Below are positions 1-10,737 of a DNA stretch of 34,162 bases, one piece after another. The position numbers and the translations under genes were made by a program. Each line of letters starts with the position of its first letter. Positions within the stretch are counted from its first letter, which is position 1. The DNA lies in assembly GCA_000697455.1 (NCBI GenBank), contig JNET01032540.1, positions 1 through 34,162 of the forward strand. The letters run 5' to 3'. The DNA comes from Basidiobolus heterosporus B8920 (lineage: Eukaryota; Basidiobolomycota; Basidiobolomycetes; Basidiobolales; Basidiobolaceae). A model generated the notes under the pieces. The model saw nothing but the letters and a program-made list of their open reading frames with translations, ran no database searches and was not told the origin of the DNA.

Positions 1-866
1 CTTCTAAACGGCCTCTCTCCAGTTTCTTGGGTATCGGAAAACCCCGAAGAGTCACAAGCTCTGAAACGTTTTGTTGGATTCGACTCGGTGGACATACTAG
101 TGTTAGGTAGACTAGAGTCAGTTGTATTTAAAGAGGTCGTATATATGGTAGCACTATGTAACATCCTCTGAGGTTGAGTGTTTCTAGAAAGCCTCTCAAC
201 CATGTTTAGAAGGAGTGGGTAATTCTTTAGAAGGCAAGTGGGTCTCTTGTTAATAATGAAAGAATAAAAAGAAGAAACCGTCTACTTGCGGTGTTCCTAT
301 GTACTCCATAGATTGCCGCAGTCAGGAATCTGTGACGGTAAGTGCCACTTTAAACTCCAGTTCAACATCATTAAGGAATTCCCTAATTTAGAAGAGTAAT
401 TGATTTATTTACACTTGGTTGTCACCAAACATCAAGCCGTGGTAAAGATTCGCCAATCAGCCAGGTGCTACGAACAAGTAGCATATCTTGTTTAGTTTTA
501 TTAAAGGGGCTGGGTCATTACCATCCTATGGGAGCCCGATTTCATGGTAATGTTATTCCTTGCATAACAAGACCTCTTTACTAAATGTACCAAGTATGCG
601 GCCAATACCATACATACATATGCACACACACTATGAAGGGAGCGTGCAAAGTCTCCTAACTTCAAGCGGAAGAAGAGTGCAGATCGTGTGGTATGGTTTC
701 ACTATAAATAGTGGACAGTGTGACTTTTCTGGCCCATCACATGGTCAGGAAATTCAAGGGATGATATAAATTTTGTCCACATCTCATTCCTACGTCACCA
801 CTAAAAAGAATGTTGGAATAAAATGATGGACTGTTGTTGGTACGTTATTTCAAGGATACCTCAAAC
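1..866. other. 5' intergenic region upstream of the M64 peptidase
   Basis: No gene could be supported here. A frame is open from the window edge to a TGA at about 168 (+ strand, about 55 residues), which could be the tail of a gene lying further left. A second frame is also open for 120 bases and the peptide matches nothing I know, so this is weak. The 69-codon frame at 560-769 looks like chance. The right part is the likely promoter and 5' UTR of the peptidase gene. Confidence 0.4.
703..711 (+). promoter_or_regulatory. TATA-box candidate for the M64 peptidase gene
   Basis: TATAAATAG, a full match to the classic TATA consensus, lies about 155 bases upstream of the chosen ATG at 867. A second, weaker TATAAA is at 765-770. 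The position is plausible for a fungal promoter, but the transcription start is unknown. Confidence 0.35.
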
Positions 867-2666
867 ATGAAGCTGTATCCATTGTCCTTGTTACTCTCTA
901 CGTTGGTCCTCACCAAAGGTGAACCATCAAACTATCTGGAAGCGTTTCAAATACGTGGACTTCGAACGGAAAATGAATGTCAAATAATAGGTCAAGGTCC
1001 TTCACAGCATTTACGAGTCAATAAGGTGTTGTTGTCCGAGCGCGCATTGGCTTATGATTCCCATTCTGGCCCACCTCAAGAGACAAAAGAGAAATATTTT
1101 GAGCTCACAGGGAATAATGAACTCCAGGTTCGTGAAAAGTTGACCGAATTGTGCCCCAACTCGTCGTACTCCTCACAGGCATTTAAGAAACCCTTGCTTC
1201 GCGAAGGAGACGAGCTAGTGCCAATCATCGAAAGTGGTTCTCCTTCCAACAGAATCGATGTTGTATTTATGGGAGATGGGTACACACTAGAAGAGAGAGA
1301 TAGGTTTATTAGTGATATTAAAAGGTTATCTAAAGACATGTTTACCGGTCACACCTTTGCCTCCTATTTACCACTGTTTAATATTTGGGGATTCTTTCGT
1401 GCTTCAGAAGAGTCAGGTATTGGAGCAAATGGTGTTCCCAAAAACACTGCCTTCGGTTTATACCGGGATGGTACTGAGCTACGTGGGATTTATCCATCCA
1501 AACGTAAATTAGCTAGAGAGGTATGTGAAGCCTTGAAGCCGTATCAATGCGATTATCCCAGTCTGATTGGGAACGATGATTTTTACGGTGGATTAGGCGG
1601 TGAGTTCGTCATCTCCACGCGTTCAGAAACTTCGGGCACGATTGTTTTAAGACATGAGATGGGACATAACTTTGTTGAAGTAGGAGAGGAATATGATGGT
1701 GGATATGTCTATGACGGGGTAAACTCAGCCCCATCGTTGGATGCTATTGGCTGGAAACATTGGGTCACTGGTCCCCTCAGAGAGCAGCGAAACGCGCTAC
1801 GAGTGCAAGATTACTCTTGGTATGATCTAGCGAAGGGACCATATAACATTACCTTCGAGTCAGACGGGAGATACCATAGATGGTACATGCAACTATCGGT
1901 GTCTGGCGCAGAAATCCCCAACTCCTTTGCAGTTTACTTGGACGGTGAGCCTTTGCCTTGGAAGACCAATGGAATTAGCGATCGCTCGTTTTATTCATGG
2001 TTCGTTGAACGTAAGTTGGCCCCAGGCTCCCACACGCTTGTCTTCGAGGCACCGATTCCTGCCAGTTCTGAAGGGCCTATACGACAACTTTGCTCAGTAA
2101 CCTTGCATGAGTATGGAAATGAATATGAATACCACTGGAACAATCGCTACGTTAACGCATATCCTACGTTTGACATTAGAGGAGTCAAGCACTATCGACC
2201 TACGAACGAATTCTGTTTGATGCGTAACATGTCCTCAGAAGATTTTTGTTCACCTTGTCAAGAAGGTTTATGGCAAAGATTCCTATCGAAAATCTCGTTT
2301 ATCGATGAGCTGAAGATTCAGCCAGTCTATCACCCTGCTGGCCATAATAAACCCAAACGTTTTCGCTTCACACTGACTCCCATCCAACTAGCCCAGTTCC
2401 GGAAACCCAGGATCAAGGGAGAAAGATACATCCTGAATTGGTACAAAAACGGAAAGCTAATCAAACGATTAAAGAACAAATTTCACTTCTCTCTGAAGAG
2501 TAAGAAAGCAGTGGGTACTTGGACTGCTCAACTCACTTTTGAGACGAAAGAAGTCCGCAAAGACACAGATGGCCTGCTGACCTCAAACAAAACTATTGAA
2601 GTTACTTCGGACTCCCCTTTCTTGGATATGAATCAAATGGACAACACGAAGTTGAACTGGGATTAG
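867..2666 (+). CDS. Secreted M64 family (IgA-peptidase-like) zinc metallopeptidase
   Basis: Single-exon gene of 599 residues. The frame can be opened further upstream at a TTG (834), but the ATG at 867 is followed at once by a signal peptide (MKLYPLSLLLSTLVLTKG), which fixes the start. Residues 263-267 are the HEMGH zinc motif, continuing as NFVEVGEEYDGG, which is the M64 form of the HExxH site with downstream Gly and acidic residues. A cysteine-rich stretch near residues 450-470 (CLMRNMSSEDFCSPCQEG) also fits the family. A family-typical segment of about 130 residues lies between the catalytic part and this cysteine patch, and the last 90 residues are basic with no recognised domain. The product is probably an extracellular or secretory-pathway protease; its substrate cannot be read from sequence. 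AATAAA at 2707-2712 follows the stop. The gene converges on RPL7 with only about 120 bases between stop codons. Confidence 0.9.
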   Translation: MKLYPLSLLLSTLVLTKGEPSNYLEAFQIRGLRTENECQIIGQGPSQHLRVNKVLLSERALAYDSHSGPPQETKEKYFELTGNNELQVREKLTELCPNSSYSSQAFKKPLLREGDELVPIIESGSPSNRIDVVFMGDGYTLEERDRFISDIKRLSKDMFTGHTFASYLPLFNIWGFFRASEESGIGANGVPKNTAFGLYRDGTELRGIYPSKRKLAREVCEALKPYQCDYPSLIGNDDFYGGLGGEFVISTRSETSGTIVLRHEMGHNFVEVGEEYDGGYVYDGVNSAPSLDAIGWKHWVTGPLREQRNALRVQDYSWYDLAKGPYNITFESDGRYHRWYMQLSVSGAEIPNSFAVYLDGEPLPWKTNGISDRSFYSWFVERKLAPGSHTLVFEAPIPASSEGPIRQLCSVTLHEYGNEYEYHWNNRYVNAYPTFDIRGVKHYRPTNEFCLMRNMSSEDFCSPCQEGLWQRFLSKISFIDELKIQPVYHPAGHNKPKRFRFTLTPIQLAQFRKPRIKGERYILNWYKNGKLIKRLKNKFHFSLKSKKAVGTWTAQLTFETKEVRKDTDGLLTSNKTIEVTSDSPFLDMNQMDNTKLNWD

Positions 2667-2706
2667 GTAGCTATGACAAAAGCCAAAATATTCCCAAATG
2701 AACATC

Positions 2707-2712
2707 AATAAA
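2707..2712 (+). terminator. Polyadenylation signal of the M64 peptidase
   Basis: AATAAA, 41 bases after the peptidase stop codon. The matching signal for the converging RPL7 gene is the reverse-strand AATAAA at 2761-2766, 20 bases beyond its stop. Confidence 0.5.
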
Positions 2713-2785
2713 AATATAGCGATTAAGAAATGAACTGAAGCCTTGACGAGCTCAGAAATCTTTATTCATGCGATTAATTAATAAT

Positions 2786-3639
2786 CTAGTTCATTTGTCT
2801 GATCAAAGCGTTGATCTTGTCTTCGCGGTCACCAGCATCACCACCTTCGATGAAGTGGACAGCCTTCTTGCCGGACCAACCACCAGTGGGGTTAGAGAGC
2901 TTGAAAGGCCACAAGAAGTTGTTGACTTGCTTGAAGTTAGGACCACAGGTGTAGATCTCGTGGATGATGTCTTCCATGCAGACAAGACCGTACTTGCCAA
3001 GGTTAGCCTCGACAATGGCGTTGTCAGTAAGAGGAATACGTTGTCTGTTGACCTTACCGTAACCACGCTTGTAGACCAATTCGCGGACAGACTTAAGGTT
3101 GGGGGTACCGAAAGCAATGTAAGGGGAAACAATTTGGAGCATCTCCTTGGTGGCCTTGGTCAAACGGATGAAGACACCGTTGTTGATTTGGAGAAGACGC
3201 AACAATTGAAGGATCTTACGGGGCTTGGGGGCAATCTTGTTGATACCCTTGGTACGGATAACGAAAGCAACCTTAGCTTGAGCAGGGATGTAGAAGTTAC
3301 CGTTGGCCTTAGCTTGACGCTTGAGGGCAATTTCCCTCTTCTCGGCTTGTTGGTACTCACGAGCGTAAGCAGCAGCTCTCTTGAAGACAACTTGACGCTT
3401 TTGTCTTTGAGCCTTGCGCTTCTCAGCGGCAGAGACAACCTTGGCGGCAGCAGCCTTTTCGGCGGCCTTTTGCTTCTTAAGAAGAGATTCGGGAACAAGA
3501 ATTTGTTCAACGGTAGCAGTAGTACTACGAAGGATAAGTTAGTACGTGTCTTAGGTATATATTATGATATAGCGCGTGGAATCAGCAATTTCACCCAGCT
3601 ATATCCAACTTCATCTTAAAATACTCACGTTCCAGCCAT
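2786..3639 (-). CDS. RPL7: 60S ribosomal protein L7 (uL30)
   Basis: Two coding exons on the minus strand, 3629-3639 and 2786-3524, giving 249 residues, the usual length for eukaryotic L7. The first coding exon is only 11 bases (Met-Ala-Gly plus two bases), so the intron sits directly after the start codon, as in many ribosomal protein genes. The 104-nt intron (3525-3628) has donor GTGAGT, a perfect TACTAAC branch site and acceptor CGTAG. The N-terminus is the Lys/Arg/Ala-rich rRNA-binding extension. The body contains the L30-like fold with stretches such as [17 protein letters not shown] and [14 protein letters not shown], which are strongly conserved in L7. Codon use is biased, as expected for a highly expressed gene. 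The long open frame on the opposite strand is a by-product of that bias. Confidence 0.98.
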
Positions 3640-4191
3640 CTTTGACTTGTCCGATGCCTAGCAAATGCGAAGGATTTAGGGAAGAGAGCGTAACATCCAC
3701 CAGATTCATTACAATTTATTGAAAGATTGATCTCACTTTTTTTTCGGCTAGGTCAAAATTTGGTCACCCTTTTTTTTCCTCCCCAATCAAATTCGGAATT
3801 TCTGATGAATCTAATATTTACATGGGTTTTAAGAAAAACGATCAATCCGTTGATCATGAGCAGATTTACGAGCAGGTAAATATGGTTTAGCATGGCAAAG
3901 AGCTCCATAGAATATTGAAATGCGACATTACAATCGAATCGTGAAAGAAGGAAAAAATAACATTACACTAACGATTCTACCATCACTATCGCCATATTCT
4001 GGCTACCTGGATTGATAAAATTGAATAGTTGACAAAATGCGACAATATGCGAACAAAAAGAAAACTTTTATATGTTTGATATAAAGGTGAGCAGAAGCAT
4101 GATTACTAGAACTAAAGAAAAGATAGCGAGTTATTTCTTTTAATTGTATGGTCGTATATGTATATGAATTTAAATATGTCCTCTATTTACA
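3640..4191. other. RPL7 promoter and gene C 3' flank
   Basis: AT-rich spacer between two minus-strand genes. It holds the RPL7 promoter and 5' UTR, with two homopolymer T/A runs near 3738 and 3770, and the 3' UTR of gene C. No further gene was seen. Confidence 0.5.
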
Positions 4192-7100
4192 CTACTGTGA
4201 ATCCTGGTCTCCCATAAAGCTCATATTGCGCAAAAAATCCATATTGCTGAACGAATCCACATCCAGATCTTCACCCAAACCAAGGTTCTCACCTTCCATG
4301 TTGTTGAAAAAACTTGAAAAATCTTCGTCCATGATGAACTGATCAATATCAATTGGATTGGATGTGGTGGATGAATCATTTGTCCCACTCGTAGGTGTTG
4401 GAGCTGTCGATGGGTTGGGTACACTAGTGGTTACGGGGGTATTGGGCATCGAAGCAGTCTATAAATTATAAACAATAAGTCAAACGCTAAACAGAAGAAA
4501 TCGAAAGTACACAGGTTTATCTTACTTGAGGTTCAGATGGTTTTTGAGCCTCAGTATTAGGAATCTGGGGACTAGAGTGGGCACTCTTCGATTGCGGTTG
4601 CTCCTTAGCTTGTGTAGGTTGCTGGGCTGGTGATGGTTTATGCACAGACTTCGGTGATGGAGTGACAGTTTTGAGTGCTTTGGGGACCTTTGGGCTTTTG
4701 GTGGGCGAGCTTTTGAGTGCTGTTGCTTCTACAGAGGCTGAATTAGCATTTGGTCCAGATGCAGTTGTAGCAGAGTTGGTGCTGGAATTAGGTTGAGTTG
4801 AGCTAGTATTGGCCCCGTTGTTAGTTCCAGTATTAGGAGGACGTATTGGTCCAGAGGCTGGTCCAGGCTTAACTTGAGTGGTAGCTGGCGATGGTGAAGA
4901 TGTCGACGGAGGATTATGTGGGGGTCCAGAGAGAGACTGCTGTTGGTGTTGAGGAGGGCGTGTGTGTCCTACGGGTTGAGGCTGGGGAGAATTACGTTGC
5001 TGCTGCTGCTGTTGTTGCTGCTGTTGTTGCTGCTGTTGTTGTTGTTGTTGTTGTTGCTGTTGCTGTTGCTGTTGCATTAACTGTTGCTGGTTTTGAGCTT
5101 GAGCCTGTTGCATCTTCTGTTGTTGCATTCGTAAGAATTGCTGTTGCATCATCATTTGAGTCATGTTTCCCACATTCCCTCCAAGCATCGCCGCATTCTG
5201 TGCACCCATCCCTCCAGCTCCACTAGCTTGTGGCCCATTCTGTCCACTCATCATCATTCGGGTTTGCTGTTGTTGCATAAGCATGCTCCTTTGTTGCAAG
5301 AATTGGATTTGCTACACGTCAAATAGAAATCTCTGGTTAGTTTCTCCTCATCCTTTCACTCCCTTCGCCACCTCACAAATAACCTGCTCCTTCCATACCT
5401 GAGGTGTTAGGTTCTGTTGCCATCCCTTCCCTAGCAGTTGTGCTTGCGCTTGTCCCGGACTTTGCCCTGCATTATTGCCTACAATCGTGAAGCTTTCGTG
5501 AGTATCTTTCCTACACTCTCCTACACTCCCCTGCACGCTTCATCTCTTCTCTCCCCCCACCCAACCATCGAAACAGCAAAATACAATATCCCACTACATA
5601 CCCATGAATTGTCCCATGTTCACATTCGGCGCTCCACTGGTTGCCGGACTACCATTGGCCCCCATGCCTTGTGCGGGATTCTGTCCCATGACTGGTGAGA
5701 ACCCAGCCATCGAAGTAGGTCCCATTGAGTTTGGTCGTGGTCTCTTCGGATCCGGTGGCGACCCTGTCTGATTCATGGACGATGCGAGTGCGTTGTTCTA
5801 CTCAGTTTTTGTTAGTGTTTGTGTGCTTGCTTTTTTTGCTTTTTTCCAACACCCTCCAACTTCCTCTTCTTCAAGATCAGTTATCTCATCTTCACTTACC
5901 ATCATTCCCGCCTGTCCTCCTTGTTGTTGTTGTTGTTGCTGCTGCTGTTGTTGCTGCATCGCCATTTGCGCGTTCTTCGCTTGTGCCATTTGAGCGGCTG
6001 TCATTCCTCCCATTCCTGGCATGTTCCTATTCCATCAAAATCTCGATTAGTCCCTGCCATGCCTAATTGCTCACCCATCCACCCACTCATTCGTGCACTT
6101 TCTCTACTCAGAATCAGACTCATGCACATGCTTATCTCTGTCACTTACCCTCCAGGTCTTTGCATTTGTGCCGCAATCTGGTGTTGAATCTCTGGCCTTT
6201 TCATCACCGACAATATCGCTTGCTAATGATAGGGAATCATTTTAGTCGCATGTAGCTATTATTGCCTTTGTCGCTCAACGAGCCCGCATTTCCCTTTCAT
6301 ATTTCCACTTACCTTCTCATTGTTGTTCAGAGTACTAGGATCTCGTCCAGCTAACCCAAGTGTCTGCATGATTTGTTGGACAATCACTGGATTTACCCCT
6401 GCTCTAATCCCTGGCCCACACGGCACCATCTGAGGTCCTTGGCCCGGCATGGGTTGGCCAGCCCCCGGTCGGTGTGCTCCATTATTCTCTCCTATTCCCA
6501 TCGCATTACCTGGTAGTTGTGCATTTGTTTGCTGTGGTGAAAAGGCATTCGCTACTCCTGGAACATTTATGCTTGGATTTGGTTGAGTGGGATTGTTGAT
6601 CACTGGTGAGTTAGACTTCGCAGTCAAATTCAATGGTAAAGAATTGATATTAGGGCTATTCAATCTATTAGTTGAGACTTGAACACACTTACCTGTGAAG
6701 TAGTTGGTTGCTGATTTTGTGTACTTGAAGGTAGATTCTGTCCAGGTTGTTGTACAGATTGTCCCATAGGTTTTTGGATCTGCGGTTGACCAAATTGAAT
6801 CCTTTGAGCTTTTAGATTCTGTGCCTAATCACCATATAATGTCCCTTTAATGTTAGAAGAATCTTGAAAGTGATCGGTTCCACGATTATATTTCATGAAA
6901 GTAAGTTTACCTCAACAAAAGATTGAGCATCTTTGCTGCCAGTTTTGTTTGTTCTTGCTGAGAAGATATCCCAAAACACCACCCACCATTCGTACAAGAA
7001 GCCGTTAGGTGAGTCTATTGGGACCTGTGAGTCACGAGCTACTTGAGCCTCGTTCATGAAAGCCTGGGCCGCACTAGTCCAGTTACGTTTTACGCAATAG

Positions 7101-7232
7101 TCATAAATATAAATGTTTAACCTAAGGTAAAAAGGAAACGCGTCAAAGAACAATCAGAAAACATCAAGGAATCCCTGAAATAATTTACATTTTGTCTCCT
7201 TCCCAGGCGTTTTTGGTAGGTGGTTGTGCCAT
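4192..7232 (-). CDS. LUFS/LisH-domain, Gln-rich transcriptional cofactor (LEUNIG/SSBP/Flo8-like), gene C
   Basis: Ten exons rebuilt on the minus strand: 7189-7232, 6911-7121, 6693-6824, 6313-6615, 6149-6222, 5900-6026, 5602-5797, 5399-5478, 4526-5311, 4192-4458; total 739 residues. Residues 1-85 form the LUFS domain (LisH helix pair plus flank). The exon-2 core with NIYIYDYCVKRNW, FLYEWWVVFWDIF and ARTN is very close to plant LEUNIG and animal SSBP proteins. The middle is rich in Gln, Asn, Pro and Met, with runs of 12 Gln (279-290) and 26 Gln (469-494). The C-terminus is acidic (IDIDQFIMDEDFSSFF, GEDLDVDSF), resembling an activation or cofactor-binding tail. In plants and animals this family bridges DNA-binding proteins to chromatin regulators in the nucleus. 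No WD40 repeats are present. The exon 3/4 junction is the least certain, because a peptide conserved in gene D falls inside the predicted intron. Confidence 0.88.
4997..5074 (-). repeat. Poly-glutamine (CAG/CAA) run in gene C exon 9
   Basis: Twenty-six consecutive Gln codons, mixed CAA and CAG, encoding residues 469-494 of gene C. A second run of 12 Gln codons is at 5921-5956. Codon mixing suggests the tract is partly stabilised against slippage. The gene D paralogue lacks both runs. Confidence 0.9.
5124..5622 (-). repeat. 499-bp inverted identical tract, copy in gene C
   Basis: Read in reverse complement, this segment is base-for-base the same as 20421-20919 (position p pairs with 26043 minus p throughout, so there is no indel). 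It covers the end of exon 7, intron 7, exon 8, intron 8 and the first part of exon 9 of gene C. Sequences outside both edges diverge at once. Confidence 0.95.
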
Positions 7233-8469
7233 GTTGATCTAATTGTTGTGAAAGGATGTTGGTGCAAATGGTGGAGTCGCGCAGTATCAAACAGCTTGAT
7301 ATGTGAACTATGCTCTTTTGAGATCACGAAAAACTCGTATCCTGTGTCTGGATAAAAGACATAAAAAATAAAGGTAAGCAGATCGTTCTGATGTGTGAAA
7401 ATGTCACCACAATATAGAGAAGGGGTTCAAGCAAAAAGGTTGAAGGGAGGTTACTTGGTTAGAGAACTTACCTTTACGATAGATACAAATAACCAAAATA
7501 GAAAGGCGATGTAGATTTCGTCCTTTGCGTTTCTGATATAGGGGCTATTGCTCTTATTATCGAACTAAGGGGATTTTCACTATACGGAGATGAAGCTTTT
7601 GTTTAGAGATCGAATCTAAACCTGAAAAGTCAAGTTGGCGATAGAACTGTGTATAACGTTCTTGGGTATACACGCTAACAGACAGAGGCAATCCCGAATA
7701 ATTCGAAGGAGAGTCAATCGAATTTACATCGCATTCAGATAATTATTTGTGAAGATTGGTATCAGTTTCCACTACGCCGATTGGTCTAACATTTTTCAGT
7801 GGGCATTATTAGTGGATAGCCCACTACAGATCGATTTCGAATTTGGTTGATAAGGACATGCTATTCATCTAATCACAATCGATATTATGGCACAAATGCA
7901 CCAAAAGCCACAACCCTAACCCTAACCCTAAACGATGATCTTGTATCCTTCAAGCGAGAAAAATGAGTCCAGGAATGGCTGCTTAACTAGGCTTAGCCTT
8001 CTTAACAAATGAACAGATGTGATCCAATTGCCCAGATTGCTTCCAACGAGATACTACGTTCTAGAATAAGTATTCAATTGAAAAACCAAACAACCTCATG
8101 AATTCCAATCCCGTTGCTGAATCGCCCCAAACAATTAGGAATTCTAACCCTCTCCTGTGATTTCACTCTAGTCCCACGCATTATAAGTAGAGTATTGGAT
8201 CATAATTGGCGCATGATTGATCGGGTCTGAAATGATAGAATAGGAACTATGGAGATGTTTACTTTATTTTTCAAATGAGAATGATAGTCCCTTGAAAGAG
8301 TGAAGGATAATGAAGTTCGTGCCTCAGGGAAGTGAAAATATCTAACAATACTTTCTCATGAAATATGAATGTTACCCATATGATATACTCTCCCTTTCAA
8401 TAATACAACCGTTTTAAAGCTATCAAAGAAAAGAATAATGCAGTAATAAAGCTGGTTTGGAGCCACATA
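7233..8469. other. Gene C upstream region and ATP1 3' flank
   Basis: 1.2 kb without a supported gene. On the minus strand a GTAAGT donor at 7471 and an acceptor at 7239, six bases before the gene C start codon, could bound a 233-nt 5' UTR intron. A telomere-like repeat is at 7912-7932. The left side carries the gene C promoter, and the right end the 3' UTR of ATP1 with a reverse-strand AATAAA at 8263-8268. Confidence 0.4.
7912..7932. repeat. Interstitial telomere-like repeat (CCCTAA)3
   Basis: Three perfect CCCTAA units flanked by AA and A. It lies in the spacer between gene C and ATP1, well inside gene-rich DNA. Such motifs also act as teloboxes in promoters of some eukaryotes. Two further CCCTAA units occur at 18962-18973 inside a Fip1 intron. 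Confidence 0.9.
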
Positions 8470-10296
8470 TTAGACGAAAGACTTGACAAATTCAGGGATG
8501 ACGGTGCGAAGTTTCTTATCAGTCTCCTCGGTAATTTGTCCGTCCTTCTTAATGGCCTCAAGAAGCTCAGGATGGTTGGAGGTCATATGGGGAAGGAAAG
8601 CACTTTCGAATTCGACAATGCGCTTAACGTCAACCTTGTCCAAGAAACCGTTGACACCAGCGAAGATGATGGCGACTTGTTGCTCGACTGGCAATGGCTT
8701 GTATTGAGGTTGTTTCAATAACTCGGTCAAACGAGCACCACGGTTGAGCAAGAACTGGGTAGAGGCATCCAAATCAGAACCGAATTGAGCAAAAGCAGCA
8801 ACTTCACGATACTGGGCCAAGAAGAGTTTTAATGAACCGGCAACTTGCTTCATAGCTTTAGTTTGGGCAGCGGAACCGACACGAGAGACGGAAATACCGA
8901 CGTTAATAGCGGGACGAATACCCTTGAAGAATAATTCAGCCTCCAAGAAGATTTGGCCATCAGTGATGGAAATAACGTTGGTGGGAATGTAGGCAGACAC
9001 ATCTCCACCTTGGGTTTCAATGATGGGAAGAGCAGTCAGGGAACCAGAACCGAAGTTCTTGTTCATCTTAGCAGCACGCTCCAAAAGTCTGGAATGAAGG
9101 TAGAAGACATCACCTGGGTAAGCCTCACGACCAGGAGGACGACGAAGCAACAGAGACATCTGACGATAGGCAACAGCTTGCTTGGACAAATCATCGAAAA
9201 CAATAAGGGCATGCTTGCCGTTATCACGGAAATATTCACCCATAGCACAGCCGGAGTAAGGGGCTAAGAATTGGAGTGGGGCAGCCTCGGAGGCGGTAGC
9301 AGCAACAACGATTGAGTACTTCATGGCATCATTTTCCTCCAAGGTCTTGACAAATTGAGCCACGGTAGATCTCTTTTGGCCAATAGCAACATATACACAG
9401 TACAGTTTCTTGGATTCGTCGTCACCATCATTCCACTTTCTTTGATTAAGAATGGTATCAAGGGCAACGGCAGTTTTACCGGTTTGACGATCACCAATAA
9501 TCAACTCACGTTGACCACGACCGATAGGGAGCATAGAGTCAATAGACTTCATACCAGTTTGCATAGGTTCGTGTACGGACTGACGAGGAATAATACCAGG
9601 TGCCTTGACTTGTACACGTTGACGGGTTGCTCCAGGAATGGGGCCCTTTCCATCAATAGGGTTACCAAGGGCATCAACAACACGACCGAGTAAGCCTTCA
9701 CCGGTAGGAACGTCAACAATGTTACCAGTACGCTTAACAGTATCACCTTCCTTGATTAAACGATCGTTACCGAAAACGACGATACCGACATTGTCTGGTT
9801 CCAAGTTAAGGGCCATGCCCTGAACACCAGAAGAGAATTCAACCATCTCTTCGGCTTGAACGTTCTTAAGACCATATACACGAGCGATACCGTCACCAAC
9901 GGAAAGGACACGACCAGTTTCGTTGATATCAGAAGAGTCGGATAAACCGAGAATACGTTCCTCAAGAATGGAGGATACTTCAGAAGTTGCTGTCAAAACC
10001 AAGTTAGCTACCACTTTTCTATTCTGTTGCACTTTAATAAAAACATACTAGGTTTGGCGCCAGCAGTCATCATAGAGCTGGAAGAGAACAATCTGGCGGT
10101 CATGGAGAGGGCACCAACATTGTGGCGAGCCTATAATATTTAGTTAGAATTATGGCGTATAACGTTGGCTAGACTATCCACGTTGACCGTACGAAGAGGT
10201 AGATATAAAATAGGAAGTTGTGATACTTACAATAGAAGCAGCGCTACGAGCAAGAGTTTGACGAGCAGCCACACGTAGTAAAGTGTTTCTAATCAT
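8470..10296 (-). CDS. ATP1: Mitochondrial F1Fo ATP synthase subunit alpha
   Basis: Three exons on the minus strand, 10231-10296, 10049-10130 and 8470-9989, giving 555 residues (yeast 545, human 553). Introns are 100 and 59 nt with CTAAC branch sites. The second intron runs past two nearer AG dinucleotides to GACAG at 9990; this joins a presequence ending AKP to [13 protein letters not shown], matching the yeast and human mature start. The first 45 or so residues are a mitochondrial presequence rich in Arg, Ser and Ala. The P-loop GDRQTGKT is at residues 215-222, in the non-catalytic nucleotide site typical of alpha subunits. Other family blocks present are [28 protein letters not shown] and the [10 protein letters not shown] segment. 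The protein forms the alpha3beta3 head of complex V in the matrix. Confidence 0.99.
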
Positions 10297-10737
10297 TTTT
10301 ACCTAACCGAGGGAAGTGAAAACGAGGGAATTAAACCAACGGGACAAGGTTAAGTGGTCGATTTACAATTACAATGTGGGGCAGAAATTTTTATAAAGAG
10401 ACTGGGTCTACTACACCAATTCCCCATCTACTGGCCATTAACTCACCCTTGATCTCACCTAGGCATTTCGCAGATCTACCTTGATTGGTCATTTTATCCC
10501 CACCATTTAAGCATCCTTATGGGGCTTTCACCGGGCTTTCAACGAAATTCCAACGATGTATAACATAACCTTATAACAAATGCAAAAGCAGTCGTACACT
10601 TTTATCATTTTGCATATTATATGCCAATATTTTGACTCCGCTTAATAAGGGACAAGTGGAAGAATGCTAGTCTGGAACAGTGGTGGTAAGTTTATTTGAA
10701 TGTTGAGTGGGATAAAATAATGCTAATTATTTAAGAA
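10297..10737. other. ATP1 promoter and cyclophilin 3' flank
   Basis: Spacer between two minus-strand genes. It should contain the ATP1 promoter and 5' UTR and the cyclophilin 3' UTR. No gene, RNA or clear motif was recognised. Confidence 0.45.

Noticed and set aside
560-769. 69-codon frame upstream of the M64 peptidase
   Set aside because: No similarity or features, and it overlaps the TATA-box candidates of the peptidase promoter.
2768-3619. 283-codon frame on the plus strand opposite RPL7
   Set aside because: It is the complement of a highly biased ribosomal protein gene; the peptide is Leu/Val/Ser-rich with no recognisable family, and the minus-strand reading is unmistakably L7.
5438-5698. 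Small frames repeated at both identical tracts, suggesting a mobile element
   Set aside because: They are antisense readings of exons and introns of genes C and D. There are no terminal repeats, target-site duplications or transposase; gene conversion fits better.
10024-10048. A 25-nt intron in ATP1 ending at the nearer CAG
   Set aside because: Too short to splice and it would add extra residues before the conserved EVSSILEER. The acceptor at 9990 gives a 59-nt intron with a CTAAC branch site.
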